DNA of 8,630 bases from Deltaproteobacteria bacterium (GTDB lineage Bacteria > Desulfobacterota > Desulfobacteria > Desulfobacterales > ETH-SRB1). Made by a program: the position numbers and the translations under genes. The stretch lies in the NCBI GenBank assembly GCA_003647525.1, contig QMMZ01000052.1:1-8630 (forward strand), written 5' to 3'. Of this stretch, positions 6,727-8,630 are shown piece by piece; within the stretch, counting starts at the first letter, position 1, and the number at the start of each line of letters is the position of its first letter. The notes beneath the pieces were generated by a model that was not told the DNA's origin, made no database searches, and saw only the letters and a program-made list of their open reading frames with translations.

Positions 6727-6732
6727 CCCTTC
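6727..6732 (-). promoter_or_regulatory. Ribosome-binding site for DUF1016 copy A
   Basis: GAAGGG on the minus strand, 8 nt before GTG 6718. It favours this start over GTG 6790, which lies inside the end of the xre gene and would add a Lys/Arg/Glu-rich leader not typical of the family. Confidence 0.5.
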
Positions 6733-6768
6733 GCTGTTCTTTTTCGTGCTTTTTATCTCTTTCGTGAT

Positions 6769-7905
6769 TTATTTTTTGACCACTTTCCACTTTTTCAATA
6801 CCCCCTCAATTTCAACCGCTTCTTTATGCCCTTCTTCCGCTTCTTTCCCCGTCAATACCAGATCCCACAGCCTGCCGTTGGGGGTTAAAAGCCTTCTGGA
6901 AAAATCGGGTTCGCCAAAATCTGTTTTGCCGTAGTGCTCATGAATTTTAGCTTTAAGCGGTTGGACCAGAGAAGAATCGATTAAATCAAGTTCGTTTAAA
7001 CGATATAAAAAAGCCTCTGCTGAAACACCAAAGCGATGCTTAATGCGAAGCAAAAGTTCATATGACCAGTGCTTTTTTTGAATCCCTAATTGTTCAACAG
7101 TATCACCCACAGCTTTTGCGGGCATAAGAAAGGTAGCGGCAAAACGCCTTGCCGCGCGATGTGCTGTAAACGGTTTTTCGCCTGAAGGGTCAGGTGCGGC
7201 ATTGGTTTGAAACAATTGCACGCCCTGCTGTGAAGAGTAAGTCAGGATTAAGACCTTTCCCAATTCACAGGTCAGGCAAAAAAGCTGACGCTCAGAATTT
7301 TTTCTGGCGTTAAGAAAAAAGAAAGCATTCTGATTTAAAGGGTCATAATATGAAAAACTCTCAATTCCTTTAGGCATAGGAGCTACGATTACACGAAAAC
7401 CAAGGGTTTCAAACAGTTCAAAATAGTCAAAGACCACGCCGTGCTCAATTCCGGCAAAACAGCGCACCTTTTCCGAAAGCGCTTCCATCCCCCTAATTGT
7501 GGAATCGAAAGGAATAATAAGCGGAATGTTCGCCCTTTTCTGCGCTTTGCAAATATCTTCAAGGGCACAGAATGCTTCAATAATATCCTGGGCCATAATC
7601 CTGGTTTTAGAGAGCAGAGCTTCATGCTCTTTGTCGATTGCAACAAGAAAAGGATTTCGTGCTTTTTCATACTGAAGAGATCTGAGGTTTTGATTATCCT
7701 CGGCAAAAAGCATATCCACAGAAACGCCCAACTCTTTTGACAGTCTGTAAATTACAGAAGCGGAAGGAGCGTTTACACCGCGCTCAATTCTTCCTAAAGG
7801 CACTTCGCTCATTCCGACTTTTGCAGCCAGTTTAGCCATGGTCCAACTACGTTGCCGTCTAAGTTTACGGATATTTTTTCCAATGAAACCAAGATTGATT
7901 TTCAT
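6769..7905 (-). CDS. XRE-family regulator fused to an ImmA/IrrE-type domain, degenerate zinc motif
   Basis: 378 residues from ATG 7905. The frame extends to 8025, but the extra 40 residues cross the promoter and terminator and are unlikely to be translated. The XRE helix-turn-helix spans about residues 7-68: IGKNIRKLRRQRSWTMAKLA, then VGMSEVPLGRIERG and LSKELGVSVDMLF. An ImmA/IrrE (COG2856-like) domain follows, with FDYFELFETLGFRVIVAPMP, a FFFLNARKNSERQLF segment and AARRFAATFLMPAKAV. Related proteins use HExxH to cleave or inactivate repressors in phage, integrative-element and stress responses. Here the position reads CELGK (residues 213-217): the Glu is kept but both zinc-binding His are replaced, so it is probably not a zinc protease and may act only as a sensor-repressor. 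The first DUF1016 gene starts just past its stop (7 bp from stop to the RBS region at about 6732 apart by ~36 bp). This position suggests control of, or inheritance with, the defence locus, which is inference. Confidence 0.8.
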   Translation of the reverse strand: MKINLGFIGKNIRKLRRQRSWTMAKLAAKVGMSEVPLGRIERGVNAPSASVIYRLSKELGVSVDMLFAEDNQNLRSLQYEKARNPFLVAIDKEHEALLSKTRIMAQDIIEAFCALEDICKAQKRANIPLIIPFDSTIRGMEALSEKVRCFAGIEHGVVFDYFELFETLGFRVIVAPMPKGIESFSYYDPLNQNAFFFLNARKNSERQLFCLTCELGKVLILTYSSQQGVQLFQTNAAPDPSGEKPFTAHRAARRFAATFLMPAKAVGDTVEQLGIQKKHWSYELLLRIKHRFGVSAEAFLYRLNELDLIDSSLVQPLKAKIHEHYGKTDFGEPDFSRRLLTPNGRLWDLVLTGKEAEEGHKEAVEIEGVLKKWKVVKK

Positions 7906-7912
7906 GTTTCCA

Positions 7913-7941
7913 ATGTTACTTTTTAGTCTTGTTTTTGTCAA
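7913..7941 (-). promoter_or_regulatory. Near-consensus sigma-70 promoter of the xre gene
   Basis: TTGACA (7941-7936) and TAACAT (7918-7913) are separated by exactly 17 nt on the minus strand. Transcription would be expected to start about 6-8 nt further on, at or next to ATG 7905. The mRNA would therefore be leaderless or nearly so, as for some phage-type repressors. The placement also rules out the upstream start at 8025 as the main one. Confidence 0.6.
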
Positions 7942-8002
7942 TATAATTTTTATATTTGTAGATATATAGCACGAAATAGTTCTGGGGCGCGTGTCAGGCA
8001 TG

Positions 8003-8045
8003 AAAAAACCCGCCAAGTTGCGCATCCAATAGAGGCGTGGCGGGT
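8003..8045 (-). terminator. Rho-independent-type terminator, minus strand
   Basis: On the minus strand ACCCGCCA (8045-8038) pairs with TGGCGGGT (8015-8008), an 8-bp GC-rich stem with a 22-nt loop, followed directly by a T run (8008-8003). It lies downstream of the small ORF ending at 8066 and upstream of the xre promoter, so it insulates the xre gene from upstream transcription. The long loop is a weakness. Confidence 0.6.
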
Positions 8046-8080
8046 GTTGTTAATAATAGTATTGTTTAACCCGCCAAGTT
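8007..8080. repeat. Direct 13-bp repeat AACCCGCCAAGTT (two copies)
   Basis: Copies lie at 8007-8019 and 8068-8080, 61 bp apart, with an inverted partial copy (TGGCGGGT, 8038-8045) between them. One copy is the 3' half of the terminator stem; the other encodes the last residues (NLAG, stop) of the small ORF. It may reflect a short duplication of the gene end. Confidence 0.65.
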
Positions 8081-8260
8081 TGTTAACATCAATGGTTTTT
8101 TAGCGTGTTGTTGTATAGCTTCTGACAACACAGCCAACTGTTGCTGAAAATCAAGTGATTTAAGAGCTGTTTTATACAGTCCTCCTAAATTTAAATCGCT
8201 CAGGAAAACAGAGAATGAATTAATTTTATACGGCTCAAAAAGATGTGGAAATCTGTGCAT
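8066..8260 (-). CDS. Small hypothetical protein (64 aa), possibly a chimeric gene remnant
   Basis: ATG 8260 is preceded by GAGGA at 8 nt, a good Shine-Dalgarno. The first residues MHRFPHLFEPYKINS resemble the N-terminus of NADH:flavin oxidoreductases of the old yellow enzyme group (FPHLFEPIKIN-type), but the expected LKNRIVMxPM that should follow is absent. The rest (NLGGLYKTALKSLDFQQQ, then LSEAIQQHAKKPLMLTNLAG) is not recognised. It has no signal peptide or membrane segment and ends just before a terminator. It could be a truncated flavin-oxidoreductase gene fused by deletion to another gene's end, or a real small protein whose N-terminal similarity is chance. Confidence in translation is moderate and in function low. 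Confidence 0.4.
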   Translation of the reverse strand: MHRFPHLFEPYKINSFSVFLSDLNLGGLYKTALKSLDFQQQLAVLSEAIQQHAKKPLMLTNLAG

Positions 8261-8402
8261 TGTTATATTCCTCAGGGTTCGCTCAAAAATAAATTTACAT
8301 TTTCAGGGGTTGAGGCGCTCGCATGGCAAAAATCAAGGAAGGGGCCAAAGGGGAACATCTTAACTATTTAACTTGATAATATTAATTAGATATTCTATTC
8401 GA
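8261..8402. other. Intergenic stretch between divergent remnants, no gene
   Basis: It separates the leftward small ORF from the rightward transposase remnant. I see no open frame with a start and ribosome-binding site. It contains GGGGCCAAAGGGGAAC followed by an AT-rich segment, which may be the original upstream region of the transposase gene. Confidence 0.4.
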
Positions 8403-8530
8403 TTTGCAAGAAAATTACAAATAGATGCTTCGGGAGCCCTTCACCACATCTTTGGTATAATTGGCAGACACGGCCACCTCTCTCAAAACAGATATTGTTT
8501 TCATCTATGGCAAGTTCTTTCTTTACGATA
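8403..8530 (+). pseudogene. N-terminal remnant of an IS200/REP-associated (Y1) transposase
   Basis: The plus-strand frame reads ARKLQIDASGALHHI from 8406, matching the start of Y1/REP-associated tyrosine transposases (MARKLRIDxxGALHHI...RG). The expected ATG is replaced by TTT (8403-8405). After HHIFGI the usual RGIER and following segments are not kept in any frame, and the HFH and catalytic Tyr motifs are absent. It is a decayed 5' fragment. The frame opens earlier at TTG 8373, but those codons are not transposase-like. Confidence 0.55.
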
Positions 8531-8553
8531 TCTTATGCATGAGTTTTTCCTGA

Positions 8554-8570
8554 CCCAAGCTAAACTTGGG
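8554..8570. repeat. Small hairpin (6-bp stem)
   Basis: CCCAAG (8554-8559), loop CTAAA, CTTGGG (8565-8570). No T-tract follows on the plus strand. It lies just after the transposase remnant and might be a relic of the element's end structure, which REP/IS200-type elements carry, but this is weak. Confidence 0.35.
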
Positions 8571-8630
8571 CATAATTAACATGGAGCAACTTTCAGCTTG
8601 AATAAATTAAAAGTAATCATTTTAATAACG

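Noticed and set aside
7906..8025. N-terminal 40-residue extension of the XRE protein
   Set aside because: It would be encoded across the promoter and part of the terminator and has no XRE-like sequence; ATG 7905 starts right before the HTH domain.

Overview
Nearly every gene in this window reads leftward (minus strand). The sequence suggests a bacterial chromosome carrying an accessory, defence-rich island. The organism cannot be identified from the sequence alone. The AT-rich cas genes, the TTCAAAGGGGGAATT-type palindrome and the mix of remnants would fit an anaerobic Desulfobacterota-like bacterium, but that is only an inference.

Positions 1-4700 hold part of a type I CRISPR-Cas effector operon, transcribed right to left: cas6, cas5, cas3, then a large protein that runs off the left edge and is probably the Cascade large subunit (Cas8-like). 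cas5 and cas3 overlap by 7 nt, and the large-protein gene starts 13 nt after cas3. Cas3 looks intact, with an HD nuclease and a complete set of helicase motifs. cas6 appears to carry a one-base deletion: its glycine-rich signature loop (GYEAGFGSPNS) is present but out of frame. No CRISPR repeats, cas7, cas1, cas2 or cas4 are in the window; they would have to lie further left or elsewhere. The order cas6-cas5-cas3-large subunit is not the textbook I-B order, so I leave the subtype open.

Positions 4701-6720 are a graveyard of broken genes with base composition visibly richer in GC than the cas genes. Going in the direction of transcription, there is a truncated DUF1016/YhcG nuclease gene (copy A), fused out of frame to the last ~48 residues of a type I restriction-modification methyltransferase (HsdM). 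A second DUF1016/YhcG gene (copy B) follows, with an internal deletion and a lesion at the nuclease active site. Then come a broken winged-helix gene, a scrap of a DnaQ-like exonuclease, and a 16-bp perfect palindrome with the look of a dispersed repeat. The 4-nt ATGA overlaps between successive remnants are preserved, so this was once a translationally coupled type I R-M-type operon.

Positions 6769-7905 encode an apparently intact XRE-family regulator fused to an ImmA/IrrE-type domain whose zinc-protease HExxH motif is degenerate (CELGK). A near-consensus sigma-70 promoter sits so close to its start codon that the mRNA may be leaderless.

Positions 7980-8630 hold a small unknown ORF followed by a rho-independent-type terminator on the minus strand. 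On the plus strand there is a decayed N-terminus of an IS200/REP-associated (Y1-type) transposase.
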